A DNA stretch of 64,000 nt from Abiotrophia sp938010525 (GCF_938010525.1 NZ_CALLVK010000022.1:62001-126000), one strand, 5' to 3'. Positions 41,113 through 50,331 are shown, counted from the first letter of the stretch. Notes: generated by a model not told the origin, from the sequence alone. Made by a program: numbers and translations.

Positions 41113-41649
41113 TTACTTACCAGTCTTACCTTCTTTACGACGTACATATTCGTCAGTGTAACGAATCCCTTTACCTTTATATGGTTCTGGTGGACGTACG
41201 CCACGGATGTTGGCTGCTAATGCGCCGACTTTCTCTTTATCGTAACCTTCTACGATAATCTTAGTGTTAGAAGGAACTTCAAAGTTAGCACCTTCAACTG
41301 GTTCGAATTCAACTGGGTGAGAAAGACCCACGTTCAATACTAATTTGTTACCTTGTTTTTGAGCACGGTAACCGACCCCGATAAGGTCTAATTCTTTCTT
41401 GAAGCCATTCGCTACACCTTCAACCATGTTGCTGAAGACAGAACGCATAGTCCCGTGTAATGAACGGTTTTCTTTTGAATCATTTGGGCGAGTGAAGACT
41501 ACTTCATTCTCTTGAACTTCCAACGCAATGTTTGGGTGGAAGTCACGTGTCAAAGTACCTTTAGGGCCTTTTACAGTCACTGTATGACCTTTTACTTCGA
41601 CGGTTACGCCTGCTGGAATCACGACTGGTTTTTTACCGATACGACTCAC
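41113..41649 (-). CDS. rplF: 50S ribosomal protein L6
   Basis: 178 residues, two similar domains. SRIGKKPVVIPAGVTVEV opens it; the C-terminal VRPPEPYKGKGIRYTDEYV touches the sarcin-ricin loop. Full length. Confidence 0.97.
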   Translation of the reverse strand: MSRIGKKPVVIPAGVTVEVKGHTVTVKGPKGTLTRDFHPNIALEVQENEVVFTRPNDSKENRSLHGTMRSVFSNMVEGVANGFKKELDLIGVGYRAQKQGNKLVLNVGLSHPVEFEPVEGANFEVPSNTKIIVEGYDKEKVGALAANIRGVRPPEPYKGKGIRYTDEYVRRKEGKTGK

Positions 41650-41704
41650 AGGGCTGCACCTCCTCTTTCTTATTTCTAGTTATCTTAAATATGAATAGAT
41701 TAGA

Positions 41705-42103
41705 TTACCAAACGTAAGCTAATACTTCGCCACCGACACCAGCTTGACGAGCTTGTTTGTCAGTCACAACACCGTTAGAAGTTGAGATGATGGCGATCCC
41801 TAAGCCGTTTAATACCTTAGGTAGGTCTTCTGATTTGGTGTAGATACGCAAACCAGGTTTTGAAATACGCTTGATGCCAGTGATAACTTTTTCGTTGTTA
41901 CGGCCGTACTTCAAGAAGATGGTGATTTCACCTTGTTTGTCGTCTTCTGCGACTTCATAGTTTTTGATGAAACCTTCTTGTTTCAAGATTTCAGCAATCG
42001 CTACTTTGATTTTTGAAGATGGTGCTGATACAGTCTTGTGTCCTACGCTGTTAGCGTTACGGATACGAGTTAAGAAATCAGCAATTGGATCTGTCATAAC
42101 CAT
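41705..42103 (-). CDS. rpsH: 30S ribosomal protein S8
   Basis: 132 residues from the ATG at 42103 (MVMTDPIADFLTRIRNAN). A longer in-frame start at 42205 would overlap rpsN and lacks the conserved N-terminus. The C-terminal STSNGVVTDKQARQAGVGGE is intact. In other bacteria S8 regulates the spc operon translationally. Confidence 0.96.
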   Translation of the reverse strand: MVMTDPIADFLTRIRNANSVGHKTVSAPSSKIKVAIAEILKQEGFIKNYEVAEDDKQGEITIFLKYGRNNEKVITGIKRISKPGLRIYTKSEDLPKVLNGLGIAIISTSNGVVTDKQARQAGVGGEVLAYVW

Positions 42104-42135
42104 GTTGTATTTACCTCCTCTTTGTTCAGTATGGA

Positions 42136-42321
42136 TTACCAGCTGGCTTTCTTCACGCCAGGGATTTGTCCTTTGTAAGCAAGTTCGCGGAAGCAAATAC
42201 GGCAAAGTTTGAATTTACGATATACGGAGTGTGGACGTCCGCAACGCTCGCAGCGCGTATACTCTTGAACTTTGAATTTAGGTGACCGCTTGTTTTTTGC
42301 AATCATTGATTTTTTAGCCAA
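42136..42321 (-). CDS. rpsN: 30S ribosomal protein S14, zinc type
   Basis: 61 residues with two CxxC pairs (CERCGRP and CRICFRE) that bind zinc. The short zinc form is the standard gene in this operon. Binds the 30S head. Confidence 0.97.
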   Translation of the reverse strand: MAKKSMIAKNKRSPKFKVQEYTRCERCGRPHSVYRKFKLCRICFRELAYKGQIPGVKKASW

Positions 42322-42341
42322 TGTTCATTCGCCTCCTTGTC

Positions 42342-42884
42342 TTATTTTTGGAAAGGCATGCCTAATTCTTTAAGTAAAGCATGTGCCTCTTCGTCAGATT
42401 TCGCAGTTGTTACGATAACGATGTCCATCCCGCGGACTTTATCAACGTTATCATAGTTCACTTCAGGGAAGATAAGTTGTTCTTTGATCCCTAAGGTGTA
42501 GTTCCCGCGGCCATCGAAGGCTTTGTTGCTGACACCGTGGAAGTCACGAACACGTGGTAAAGATACAGTGACTAACTTGTCTAAGAAGTCGTACATACGC
42601 GTACCACGTAGGGTCACTTTACACCCGATTGGCATACCTTCACGGAGACGGAAGCCCGCGATGGATTTCTTAGCTTTGGTAATCACTGGCTTTTGACCAG
42701 ATAATAAAGTGAGTTCGTCAACAGCTTTTTCTAAGTTCTTAGCGTTAGCTACTGCGTCACCCACACCCATGTTGATGACGATCTTTTCAACTTTAGGTAC
42801 TTGCATTACAGAAGTGTAGTTGAATTGTTCGATCAATTTTTTAGTTACTTCGTTTGAGTATTTAGCTTTTAAACGATTTTCCAT
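42342..42884 (-). CDS. rplE: 50S ribosomal protein L5
   Basis: 180 residues; QVPKVEKIVINMGVGDAVAN and LRGTRMYDFLDKLVTVSLPR are conserved. Binds 5S rRNA and contacts the P-site tRNA. Lies between rplX and rpsN. Confidence 0.97.
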   Translation of the reverse strand: MENRLKAKYSNEVTKKLIEQFNYTSVMQVPKVEKIVINMGVGDAVANAKNLEKAVDELTLLSGQKPVITKAKKSIAGFRLREGMPIGCKVTLRGTRMYDFLDKLVTVSLPRVRDFHGVSNKAFDGRGNYTLGIKEQLIFPEVNYDNVDKVRGMDIVIVTTAKSDEEAHALLKELGMPFQK

Positions 42885-42912
42885 GTAGTGTTAATCCTCC
42901 TCTCGCTATTGA

Positions 42913-43215
42913 TTAGATGGTTTCGTTAGATTTCTTCGCGAAACGGACTTTCTTGCCGTCTTCGAAACGATAACCCACACGTGTTGCTTCCCCTGATTTA
43001 GGATCAACGAGTTTAACGTTAGACACGTGGATTGGTGCTGGGAATTCTTCAATCCCGCCTTGACCTGCTTGAGAAGGTTTAACGTGCTTCTTGGCAATGT
43101 TCAAGCCTTCTACGACTACGCGGTCTTCTTTTGGTAAGGTACGTAAAACAGTCCCTGTTTTACCTTTATCTTTACCTGCAATTACTTTAACTGTATCGCC
43201 TGTTTTGATACGCAT
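42913..43215 (-). CDS. rplX: 50S ribosomal protein L24
   Basis: 100 residues, KOW domain at the N-terminus (KTGDTVKVIAGKDKGKTGTV). An early assembly initiator of the 50S subunit. Full length. Confidence 0.97.
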   Translation of the reverse strand: MRIKTGDTVKVIAGKDKGKTGTVLRTLPKEDRVVVEGLNIAKKHVKPSQAGQGGIEEFPAPIHVSNVKLVDPKSGEATRVGYRFEDGKKVRFAKKSNETI

Positions 43216-43243
43216 GAATAGTTTCCTCCTTCGTTAATATTTC

Positions 43244-43612
43244 TTATAAAACTTCTGGAGCTAATGAAACAATCTTCATGTAGTTGTTATCACGCAATTC
43301 ACGTGCAACTGGTCCAAAGATACGCGTACCACGAGGGCTCTTATCGTCACGGATGATGACGCAAGCATTTTCGTCAAACTTGATATAAGAACCATCTTTA
43401 CGGCGAGCTCCTGATTTAGAACGTACGATTACTGCTTTTACGACGTCACCTTTTTTAACAACTCCACCTGGCGTTGCTTGTTTAACCGTTGCAACGATAA
43501 CATCCCCGATATTAGCAGTTTTGCGGTTTGAACCACCTAATACACGAATTGTTAACACTTCACGTGCGCCAGAGTTGTCAGCAACTTTTAATCGACTTTC
43601 TGTTTGAATCAT
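43244..43612 (-). CDS. rplN: 50S ribosomal protein L14
   Basis: 122 residues; MIQTESRLKVADNSGAREV and CVIIRDDKSPRGTRIFGPVA are diagnostic. Forms an intersubunit bridge. Between rpsQ and rplX. Confidence 0.97.
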   Translation of the reverse strand: MIQTESRLKVADNSGAREVLTIRVLGGSNRKTANIGDVIVATVKQATPGGVVKKGDVVKAVIVRSKSGARRKDGSYIKFDENACVIIRDDKSPRGTRIFGPVARELRDNNYMKIVSLAPEVL

Positions 43613-43646
43613 TTCGATGTCCTCCTTCCGAGATATACTTGGTTAA

Positions 43647-43913
43647 TTAGATAATGACTGCTTCTTCAACAATCTCTAATAAACGGAAGCGTTTCGTAGC
43701 TGATAATGGACGAGTTTCCATAATGCGCACGATGTCGCCTTCTTTTGCACGGTTTTCTTCATCATGTGCTTTATATTTCTTAGAATATTTAACGCGTTTA
43801 CCGTATTTAGGGTGAGTCTTACGAGTTTCGACTAAAACCGTGATGGTTTTGTCCATTTTGTCGCTCACGACACGACCTTGGTAAACTTTACGTTGGTTGC
43901 GTTCTGTCGTCAT
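43647..43913 (-). CDS. rpsQ: 30S ribosomal protein S17
   Basis: 88 residues, OB fold: RKVYQGRVVSDKMDKTITVL and YKAHDEENRAKEGDIVRIME. An early-binding 16S rRNA protein. Between rpmC and rplN. Confidence 0.97.
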   Translation of the reverse strand: MTTERNQRKVYQGRVVSDKMDKTITVLVETRKTHPKYGKRVKYSKKYKAHDEENRAKEGDIVRIMETRPLSATKRFRLLEIVEEAVII

Positions 43914-43936
43914 TGATGTTAGCCTCCTTTGCTGGT

Positions 43937-44143
43937 TTATTTAGACAATTCTTGCTCGCGTAAAGCAGTTTTGATACGTGCGATAGATTTACGTACAGTG
44001 CGTAAACGTGCTGTATCTTCTAATTGTCCTGTTGCTAATTGGAATCGAAGGTTGAAGAGCTCTTTCTTCAACTCAGCTTCACGTTCAAGCAACTCAGCAG
44101 TGGATAACCCTTTGATTAACGCTTTAAATTCATTAGTTTTCAT
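43937..44143 (-). CDS. rpmC: 50S ribosomal protein L29
   Basis: 68 residues from the ATG at 44143 (MKTNEFKALIKGLSTAELLE), which overlaps the rplP stop by 11 bases. The alternative start at 44167 adds eight atypical residues. Near the exit tunnel, where it contacts SRP and trigger factor in other bacteria. Confidence 0.95.
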   Translation of the reverse strand: MKTNEFKALIKGLSTAELLEREAELKKELFNLRFQLATGQLEDTARLRTVRKSIARIKTALREQELSK

Positions 44144-44567
44144 TCGATTCACCACCATATTCTTCACGTTTTACGAACTTGGTCTTAACTGGTAGTTTAT
44201 GCGATGCTAAACGTAATGCTTCACGTGCGATTTCTTCAGATACACCCGCTACTTCAAACATAATCTTGCCACGTTTAACTGGTGCTACCCAACCTTCAGG
44301 TGCCCCTTTACCAGAACCCATACGAACCCCGATAGCTTTTGCAGTATATGATTTGTGAGGGAAGATTTTAATCCATACTTTCCCACCACGTTTCATATAA
44401 CGAGTCATCGCAATACGGGCTGCTTCGATTTGACGGTTTGTGATCCAGTGAGATTCAGTAGCTCGTAAGCCGTATTCACCGAAATCAACTTGTTTACCAC
44501 CTTTAGCTTCTCCGCGCATTTTACCACGGAATTCACGACGGTGTTTTACACGTTTTGGTACTAACAT
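44133..44567 (-). CDS. rplP: 50S ribosomal protein L16
   Basis: 144 residues: MLVPKRVKHRREFRGKMRGE, RQIEAARIAMTRYMKRGGKV. Organises the A-site region of the 50S subunit. It overlaps rpmC by 11 bases. Confidence 0.97.
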   Translation of the reverse strand: MLVPKRVKHRREFRGKMRGEAKGGKQVDFGEYGLRATESHWITNRQIEAARIAMTRYMKRGGKVWIKIFPHKSYTAKAIGVRMGSGKGAPEGWVAPVKRGKIMFEVAGVSEEIAREALRLASHKLPVKTKFVKREEYGGESNEN

Positions 44568-44570
44568 TGA

Positions 44571-45227
44571 TTAGTTCCCTCCTTTCTCAGAGTTTTTCTT
44601 TTGTGGCAATACTTGGCCACGGCAGATCCAAACTTTAACTCCTAACTTACCGTAAGTAGTGTCCGCTTCTTCCCATGCGTAGTCGATGTCGCTACGTAAG
44701 GTATGGAGTGGCACAGTACCTTCAGAGTATGCTTCGCTACGCGCAATATCTGCACCGTTCAAACGGCCTGATACCATGGTTTTGATCCCTTGAGCGCCAG
44801 CTTTCATAGTACGTTGGATAGCTTGCTTTTGAGCACGGCGGAAAGCCACACGGTTTTCTAATTGACGTGCGATATCTTCAGCAACCAATTTAGCGTCTAA
44901 GCTTGGTTCTTTGATTTCTACAACGTTAATAAAGACTTTCTTGCCGGTTAATTTGCTTAATTCCGCACGGACTGCATCGATTTCGGAACCACCTTTACCG
45001 ATGACCATACCTGGCTTAGCAGTGTGAACAGATACAATCACACGGTTAGCAGCACGTTCGATTTGGATGTTAGAAACTGATGCTTCTTTTAATTTCTTGT
45101 ATAAGAATTTGCGGATAGCTAAATCTTCGTGTAAGTATTCAGCAAAGTTCTTGTCTGCATACCATTTAGCGTCCCAGTCGCGGATGACGCCGACACGCAT
45201 ACCAATTGGATGTACTTTTTGACCCAT
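44571..45227 (-). CDS. rpsC: 30S ribosomal protein S3
   Basis: 218 residues with the KH motif (PGMVIGKGGSEIDAVRAEL) and the C-terminal domain (LRSDIDYAWEEADTTYGKLG). Lines the mRNA entry site. Follows rplV by three bases. Confidence 0.97.
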   Translation of the reverse strand: MGQKVHPIGMRVGVIRDWDAKWYADKNFAEYLHEDLAIRKFLYKKLKEASVSNIQIERAANRVIVSVHTAKPGMVIGKGGSEIDAVRAELSKLTGKKVFINVVEIKEPSLDAKLVAEDIARQLENRVAFRRAQKQAIQRTMKAGAQGIKTMVSGRLNGADIARSEAYSEGTVPLHTLRSDIDYAWEEADTTYGKLGVKVWICRGQVLPQKKNSEKGGN

Positions 45228-45230
45228 TGA

Positions 45231-45587
45231 TTAAGCCTCCTCTTTCTCAGATACCACAACAGTGATGTGGCTTGTACGTTTGTTGATTGGTGAAGCTGAA
45301 CCTTTCGCACGTGGGCGGAACCGTTTCATGGTTGGGCCTTCGTTAGCGAATGCTTCACTCACGTATAAGTTTTCCAAGTCAAGATCGTAGTTGTGGTCCG
45401 CGTTAGCGATAGCAGACATCAACACTTTCTCAACGATTGGGGCACCTGCTTTAGGTGTGAATTTTAAGATGGCAATTGCTTCGCCAACTTTTTTACCTCG
45501 GATAAGATCTAAGACTAAGCGAACTTTACGAGGCGCAATGCGAACTGTTCTTGCAACTGCTTTTGCAGATGTAACTTGGTTAGACAT
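45231..45587 (-). CDS. rplV: 50S ribosomal protein L22
   Basis: 118 residues. Its extended loop (EGPTMKRFRPRAKGSASPIN) reaches into the exit tunnel; no insertion or deletion of the macrolide-resistance kind is obvious. Confidence 0.97.
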   Translation of the reverse strand: MSNQVTSAKAVARTVRIAPRKVRLVLDLIRGKKVGEAIAILKFTPKAGAPIVEKVLMSAIANADHNYDLDLENLYVSEAFANEGPTMKRFRPRAKGSASPINKRTSHITVVVSEKEEA

Positions 45588-45606
45588 CTTGTTTTCCTCC
45601 TATAAA

Positions 45607-45888
45607 TTAGCGTTTCTTAGATTTCTTGTCGTCAGCTGCGTGACCTTTATAAGTACGAGTTGGTACGAATTCACCTAATTTGTGACCTACCATATCTTCT
45701 TGAACATATACAGGCACGTGCTTGCGGCCATCATAAACGGCAATGGTTAAACCAATGAAGTTAGGGAAGATGGTTGAACGACGTGACCAGGTTTTAATAA
45801 CTTGTTTCTTTGTGCTTTCTGCTTGCTCTTCCACTTTTTTCATTAAGTGCGCATCACAGAAAGGTCCTTTTTTCAAACTACGACTCAC
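45607..45888 (-). CDS. rpsS: 30S ribosomal protein S19
   Basis: 93 residues: SRSLKKGPFCDAHLMKKVEE and FVPTRTYKGHAADDKKSKKR. In the 30S head, paired with S13. Full length. Confidence 0.97.
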   Translation of the reverse strand: MSRSLKKGPFCDAHLMKKVEEQAESTKKQVIKTWSRRSTIFPNFIGLTIAVYDGRKHVPVYVQEDMVGHKLGEFVPTRTYKGHAADDKKSKKR

Positions 45889-45926
45889 AATGAAGCCTCC
45901 CTTCGATTATTTGTTACCGGCGCCTA

Positions 45927-46757
45927 TTATTTTTTACGGCCGCGGATGATTAACTTGCTAGATTTAGCTTTCTTAGAGCGGGTTTTCTTACCAAGTGTTG
46001 GTTTACCCCATGGAGACATCGGAGATTTACGCCCGATTGGTGCACGACCTTCACCACCACCGTGTGGGTGATCGTTAGGGTTCATTACGGAACCACGAAC
46101 TTCAGGACGTTTGCTCATCCAACGTGCACGACCGGCTTTACCGATGTTTACTAATTCGTGTTGTTCGTTACCAACAACCCCGATAGTTGCACGGCAAGTT
46201 GATAAAATCATACGGACTTCACCAGAGTTCAAACGAACTAAAGTGTATTTACCTTCGTGACCCAATACTTGAGCGCTAGTACCAGCAGAACGGATTAATT
46301 GACCGCCTTTACCTGGTTTTAATTCGATGTTGTGGATTACAGTACCTTCAGGGATGTTTGCTAATGGCAATGCGTTCCCGATTTGGATGTCGGCATGTTC
46401 ACCAGATTCAATTTTTTGGCCTACTTTCAAGCCTTTTGGTGCCAAGATGTAAGTCTTGATCCCGTCTTCGTAGTGTACCAACGCGATGTTAGCGGTACGG
46501 TTTGGATCGTACTCGATTGTTGCGATAGTCCCTACTACGTTGTCTTTGTTACGTTTGAAATCGATGATACGGTAAGCGCGTTTGTTACCGCCACCTTGAT
46601 GACGAACAGTGATTTTACCTTGGTTGTTACGGCCGGCTTTTTGTTTTTGTGAAGATAACAATGTCTTCTCTGGTTTTGATGCAGTGATTTCGCTGAAATC
46701 ATAACCAGTCATGTTACGACGACCGTTAGAGGTTGGTTTGTACTTTTTAATCGCCAC
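45927..46757 (-). CDS. rplB: 50S ribosomal protein L2
   Basis: 276 residues with the C-terminal block VRGSVMNPNDHPHGGGEGRA that includes the conserved histidine near the peptidyl transferase centre. Full length, between rplW and rpsS. Confidence 0.98.
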   Translation of the reverse strand: MAIKKYKPTSNGRRNMTGYDFSEITASKPEKTLLSSQKQKAGRNNQGKITVRHQGGGNKRAYRIIDFKRNKDNVVGTIATIEYDPNRTANIALVHYEDGIKTYILAPKGLKVGQKIESGEHADIQIGNALPLANIPEGTVIHNIELKPGKGGQLIRSAGTSAQVLGHEGKYTLVRLNSGEVRMILSTCRATIGVVGNEQHELVNIGKAGRARWMSKRPEVRGSVMNPNDHPHGGGEGRAPIGRKSPMSPWGKPTLGKKTRSKKAKSSKLIIRGRKK

Positions 46758-46792
46758 TCTTATTCCCTCCTACTTACTCATTTTCTAGGTGA

Positions 46793-47089
46793 TTATTCTG
46801 CTTCGTTAGCGAATAATTCGATGTCTTTTGATTCAGCAGTCAAGGTTACGACTGCTTTCTTGTACTTACGAGTGAAACCAGCGTAACGGCCCATGCGTTT
46901 TGCTTTACCGTCAACGTTGATCGTGTTAACTTTCTTAACTTTAACCCCTTCAAACATTGCTTCAACCGCTTGTTTGATGTGAGTTTTGTTAGCACGACGG
47001 TCTACTTCGAACGTGTATTTTTTCTCGTCTAAACCAGCAACTGATTGTTCAGTGATGACTGGGCGTAATACTACTTCTGATAATTGCAT
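46793..47089 (-). CDS. rplW: 50S ribosomal protein L23
   Basis: 98 residues: LSEVVLRPVITEQSVAGLDE and AVEAMFEGVKVKKVNTINVD. Docking site for trigger factor and SRP at the tunnel exit. The start overlaps the rplD stop by one base. Confidence 0.97.
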   Translation of the reverse strand: MQLSEVVLRPVITEQSVAGLDEKKYTFEVDRRANKTHIKQAVEAMFEGVKVKKVNTINVDGKAKRMGRYAGFTRKYKKAVVTLTAESKDIELFANEAE

Positions 47090-47712
47090 TATGCTAAAGC
47101 CTCCTCTACGGTTGAAAGTGCTGCTTTAGTGATGACAAGTGTGTCGTAGTTTACAACGTCTAATACGTTCACGTTGCCTTCGTCGATCACTTTCACGTTA
47201 GCTAAGTTACGTGCTGAGAAGTAAGCGTTGGCGTTAGTCCCTTCTAATACTAAGAGAGTCTTCGCATCTACTTTAAGGTTGTTCAATACTGACTTGAATT
47301 CCTTAGTTGATGGAGCTGCAAAGCTGAGTTCATCAACAACTACTAACTTGCCTTCTAATACTTTCTGAGATAATACAGATTGTAACGCTAAGCGGCGTAC
47401 TTTCTTTGGTAATTTATAACTGTATGAACGAGGTGTTGGACCAAATACGGCACCCCCACCAACCCATTGTGGTGAACGGATAGAACCTTGACGTGCACGG
47501 CCAGTCCCTTTTTGTCTCCATGGCTTACGGCCACCACCGCGTACAGCGGAACGGTTCTTCACCGCGTGAGTCCCTTGACGTAAAGATGCACGTTGCATGA
47601 TTACTGCGTCGAAGATTACGTCTTCGTTAGGTTCAACCCCAAATACAGCTGCATTCAATTCGATTTCGCCGATTTGTGAACCGTCTTGTTTAAATAAACT
47701 TACTTTTGTCAT
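47089..47712 (-). CDS. rplD: 50S ribosomal protein L4
   Basis: 207 residues; the tunnel loop KNRSAVRGGGRKPWRQKGTG is conserved. In E. coli L4 also represses its own operon; such control is not established for Firmicutes. One-base overlap with rplW. Confidence 0.97.
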   Translation of the reverse strand: MTKVSLFKQDGSQIGEIELNAAVFGVEPNEDVIFDAVIMQRASLRQGTHAVKNRSAVRGGGRKPWRQKGTGRARQGSIRSPQWVGGGAVFGPTPRSYSYKLPKKVRRLALQSVLSQKVLEGKLVVVDELSFAAPSTKEFKSVLNNLKVDAKTLLVLEGTNANAYFSARNLANVKVIDEGNVNVLDVVNYDTLVITKAALSTVEEALA

Positions 47713-47735
47713 TTACTCGTTCCTCCTTCCTCGAA

Positions 47736-48371
47736 TTATTTAACTGTTTTAATTGCTTGTTTGATTTCAACGAGTGATTTCTTGGCACCTGGGACATTAC
47801 CCTTGATCAAGATTACGTTGTTTTCTACGTCAACCGCTACAACTTCCAAGTTTTGGATCGTTACGCGTTCGCCACCGGTTTGACCTGGAAGGCCTTTACC
47901 CTTGAAGACGCGTGATGGGAACGAAGCCCCACCCATTGAACCTGGACGACGGTGGTAACGAGAACCGTGAGCCATTGGACCACGTGATTGGCCATGACGC
48001 TTGATTGCACCTTGGAATCCTTTACCCTTGGATGTACCCGTCACATCGACGATGTCGCCAGCTGCGAAAGTTTCCACTGTGATTTCTTGTCCTACTTGAT
48101 ATTCTCCAAGCTCAACTTCGCGGAACTCGCGAATGAAGCGCTTAGGAGTAGCATTTGCTTTTGCTACATGACCTTTAGCAGGTTTGTTTGACAATACTTC
48201 ACGCAAGTCTTGGAAACCTAATTGAACCGCTTCGTAGCCATCGTTTTCCATGGTTTTAACTTGTAATACCACGTTTGGAGTAGCTTCGATAACAGTTACA
48301 GGTACCAATTCACCGTTCTCAGTGAAGAATTGAGTCATCCCTACTTTTTTACCTAAGATTCCTTTGGTCAT
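47736..48371 (-). CDS. rplC: 50S ribosomal protein L3
   Basis: 211 residues; TKGILGKKVGMTQFFTENGE opens it, and the central SRGPMAHGSRYHRRPGSMGG extension approaches the peptidyl transferase centre. Full length. Confidence 0.98.
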   Translation of the reverse strand: MTKGILGKKVGMTQFFTENGELVPVTVIEATPNVVLQVKTMENDGYEAVQLGFQDLREVLSNKPAKGHVAKANATPKRFIREFREVELGEYQVGQEITVETFAAGDIVDVTGTSKGKGFQGAIKRHGQSRGPMAHGSRYHRRPGSMGGASFPSRVFKGKGLPGQTGGERVTIQNLEVVAVDVENNVILIKGNVPGAKKSLVEIKQAIKTVK

Positions 48372-48395
48372 GAGTACACCTCCATTTTTCTAAAA

Positions 48396-48704
48396 TTATA
48401 ATTTGATTTCTACGTCTACACCACTAGGTAAGTCTAATTTCATCAAAGCGTCAACTGTTTTGTTAGTTGGTTCTAAGATGTCGATTAAACGTTTGTGTGT
48501 ACGCATTTCGAATTGTTCGCGAGAGTCTTTGTATTTGTGAGTCGCACGAATCACGGTATATAAAGAACGCTCAGTTGGCAGTGGGATTGGCCCCGCTGTC
48601 TTCGCTCCTGTTCTTTGTGCTGATTCTACGATTTTGCTTGCTGCTAAATCCAATGCACGATGCTCGTAAGCCTTCAAGCGAATCCGAATTTTTTTGTTTG
48701 CCAT
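48396..48704 (-). CDS. rpsJ: 30S ribosomal protein S10
   Basis: 102 residues, first gene of the superoperon. KKIRIRLKAYEHRALDLAAS and PTERSLYTVIRATHKYKDSR are diagnostic. Also NusE, the partner of NusB/NusG in antitermination. Preceded by a long leader and strong promoter. Confidence 0.98.
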   Translation of the reverse strand: MANKKIRIRLKAYEHRALDLAASKIVESAQRTGAKTAGPIPLPTERSLYTVIRATHKYKDSREQFEMRTHKRLIDILEPTNKTVDALMKLDLPSGVDVEIKL

Positions 48705-48916
48705 TTAGATTTCCTCCTTCGTCAATTTTGATAAAATGACTTGCTCCACAAGAATTTCCAACCTCACCCGCCCGTGGCAAAGCGTCCGGGTGTGTCGCAA
48801 CCTCTCGCTTCATAGCTGTCTTTCCCACCTCTAAGAGGGGGCATGTCCTGCGATGGGCACACTGGTACCCATTAAGGCACAATCATTATTATAGCGTAGG
48901 AATACTTGTAAATCAA
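48705..48916 (-). promoter_or_regulatory. S10 operon promoter and structured leader
   Basis: Minus strand TTGATT (48916-48911), 17 bases, TATAAT (48893-48888), then about 180 bases of leader before rpsJ. The leader can form several hairpins (for example ATGGG/CCCAT near 48845-48875 and CCTCT/AGAGG near 48829-48839) and ends with AAGGAGGAAATCT. Regulation by a ribosomal protein is possible but not shown by the sequence. Confidence 0.7.
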
Positions 48917-49049
48917 GGCTTTTCTCAAGTTTTTTTGGCCTTTTTGTATGTTTTCGTTTTCATGTCGGATGATGACGATTTCTCTGTTACCTGGCCGATA
49001 ACAATTCACTTTTTAGGTGATGTTTCGGCCAATTTTTTTTGGCCTTTTG

Positions 49050-49090
49050 GACACAAAAATAGCCAAGACCCTCTCAGGAGCACTTGGCTA
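49050..49090 (-). terminator. Terminator of veg
   Basis: TAGCCAAG (49060-49067) pairs with CTTGGCTA (49083-49090); inner CTC/GAG pairs; on the minus strand five T follow. The remaining bases up to 48917 hold T-rich sequence with GGCC repeats but no gene that I can support. Confidence 0.8.
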
Positions 49091-49103
49091 AAAATAATAA
49101 TGG

Positions 49104-49340
49104 CTATTCCGCAAAATCTACGTCGATGGCCTTGGTCAGAACATCGCAGTAGCTATAGGAGACACACGCTAGGGTGTTGGCCTCTTGCTCTAAATCAACA
49201 ACGAAGACAGAACGATAGGTTTCTTTCAGGACGCCTCGGCGCGTACGCTTTTTGTTACGACCGAGTTGGACGGTGATAATTACTTTTTCGCCGATATTTT
49301 GATCCATGAGGGATTTAATCTCGGCAATTTCTTTTGGCAT
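49104..49340 (-). CDS. veg: Veg family protein
   Basis: 78 residues from the ATG at 49340 (MPKEIAEIKSLMDQNIGEKV), placed seven bases after GAGGTGAG. SH3-like small protein; conserved block QLGRNKKRTRRGVLKETYRS. In B. subtilis Veg promotes biofilm matrix expression by opposing SinR. As there, it lies beside rsmA (ksgA) and rnmV. It has its own extended -10 promoter and terminator. Confidence 0.92.
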   Translation of the reverse strand: MPKEIAEIKSLMDQNIGEKVIITVQLGRNKKRTRRGVLKETYRSVFVVDLEQEANTLACVSYSYCDVLTKAIDVDFAE

Positions 49341-49361
49341 AAGCCTCACCTCTTTCCTACT

Positions 49362-49372
49362 ATTATAGCACA
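49362..49372 (-). promoter_or_regulatory. veg promoter, extended -10
   Basis: Minus strand TGTGCTATAAT (49372-49362) 22 bases before the start codon, giving TGnTATAAT; the -35 is weak. It resembles the scrB promoter. Confidence 0.6.
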
Positions 49373-49440
49373 GTTAGATAGACTAACCTAGGAAAGGTCG
49401 GCAACTTATCCTGAAAAAAACTGACAACGTTCGCCTTTTG

Positions 49441-50331
49441 CTAATTTTTAGCCTTATGCGCCTGGAAGGCAGCCTCTAAGGCAGCGAAATCCATGAGGCT
49501 GAGGCTCTCAGCTCGGCGGTTAGGCTCAATGCCCGCCTGGTCGAAGACCTGACGCAAGCCCTCTTCGCTGAGAAGGCCTGGCACATAGGCCGACTTGAGG
49601 TTGTTCCATAGGGTCTTGCGGCGTTGCTTGAAGCCTGCTTGGACAAAGGCTTGAAAGGCTTCCTTATCGCTAACTTGGACCAAGGGTGCTGGTCGGCGGG
49701 TTAGCTTGAGCACAGCTGAATCCACATTTGGCTTAGGGATAAAGACATTCTTAGGTACAATGAAGGCAATCTCACTCTTCATATCCAATTGAATGGCCAC
49801 TGACAGTGAACCATAGGCCTTGGTGCCCACAGCCGCCGTCATCCGCTCTGCGACTTCCTTTTGCATCATCATCACGAGCGACTGGAAGGGCAGATTGCTC
49901 TCAATTAGGCGCATGATGATAGGCGTGGTTATATAATAAGGAAGATTTGCCACCACAACCAAACGGGACTGGTCGTGTAGCCAGGCATATTCGGGGCTAG
50001 AGAAATCCACAGACAGGATATCCTGGTGGACCACTTGGACATTGTCACAGTCCGCTAGGGTTTCCTGCAGAATGCCCACAAAACGCTGGTCAATTTCGAA
50101 AGCCAAGACTTGCTTAGCATGGTGAGCCAGGTATTGGGTCAAGGCACCAATGCCGGGACCAATCTCGATGACGGTGGTATCTGCATCGACTTGGCCAGCT
50201 TCAATCATCTTCTCTAACATCCGGGGCTCGATTAGAAAGTTCTGACCCAGACTCTTTTTCATTTGAATATCGAAGCGACGCATGATCTCAACCGTACGAG
50301 TCGGCGTCGCAATTGGCCGGAATTCTCTCAT
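49441..50331 (-). CDS. rsmA: 16S rRNA (adenine1518/1519-N6) dimethyltransferase
   Basis: Methylates two adenines near the 3' end of 16S rRNA late in 30S assembly. 296 residues: SAM-binding IEIGPGIGALTQYLA, catalytic NLPYYITTPI, and FIPKPNVDSAVLKL, plus the C-terminal helical domain. Also called ksgA. Its start overlaps the rnmV stop by 4 bases. Confidence 0.96.
   Translation of the reverse strand: MREFRPIATPTRTVEIMRRFDIQMKKSLGQNFLIEPRMLEKMIEAGQVDADTTVIEIGPGIGALTQYLAHHAKQVLAFEIDQRFVGILQETLADCDNVQVVHQDILSVDFSSPEYAWLHDQSRLVVVANLPYYITTPIIMRLIESNLPFQSLVMMMQKEVAERMTAAVGTKAYGSLSVAIQLDMKSEIAFIVPKNVFIPKPNVDSAVLKLTRRPAPLVQVSDKEAFQAFVQAGFKQRRKTLWNNLKSAYVPGLLSEEGLRQVFDQAGIEPNRRAESLSLMDFAALEAAFQAHKAKN

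Noticed and set aside
48705..48900. A tRNA or small gene in the rpsJ leader
   Set aside because: No tRNA fold or frame with a ribosome site; the position after a strong promoter fits an operon leader.
49021..49045. GGCCAA-T6-TTGGCC followed by T as a plus-strand terminator
   Set aside because: No plus-strand gene or promoter lies upstream, and the stem is only six bases in T-rich DNA.
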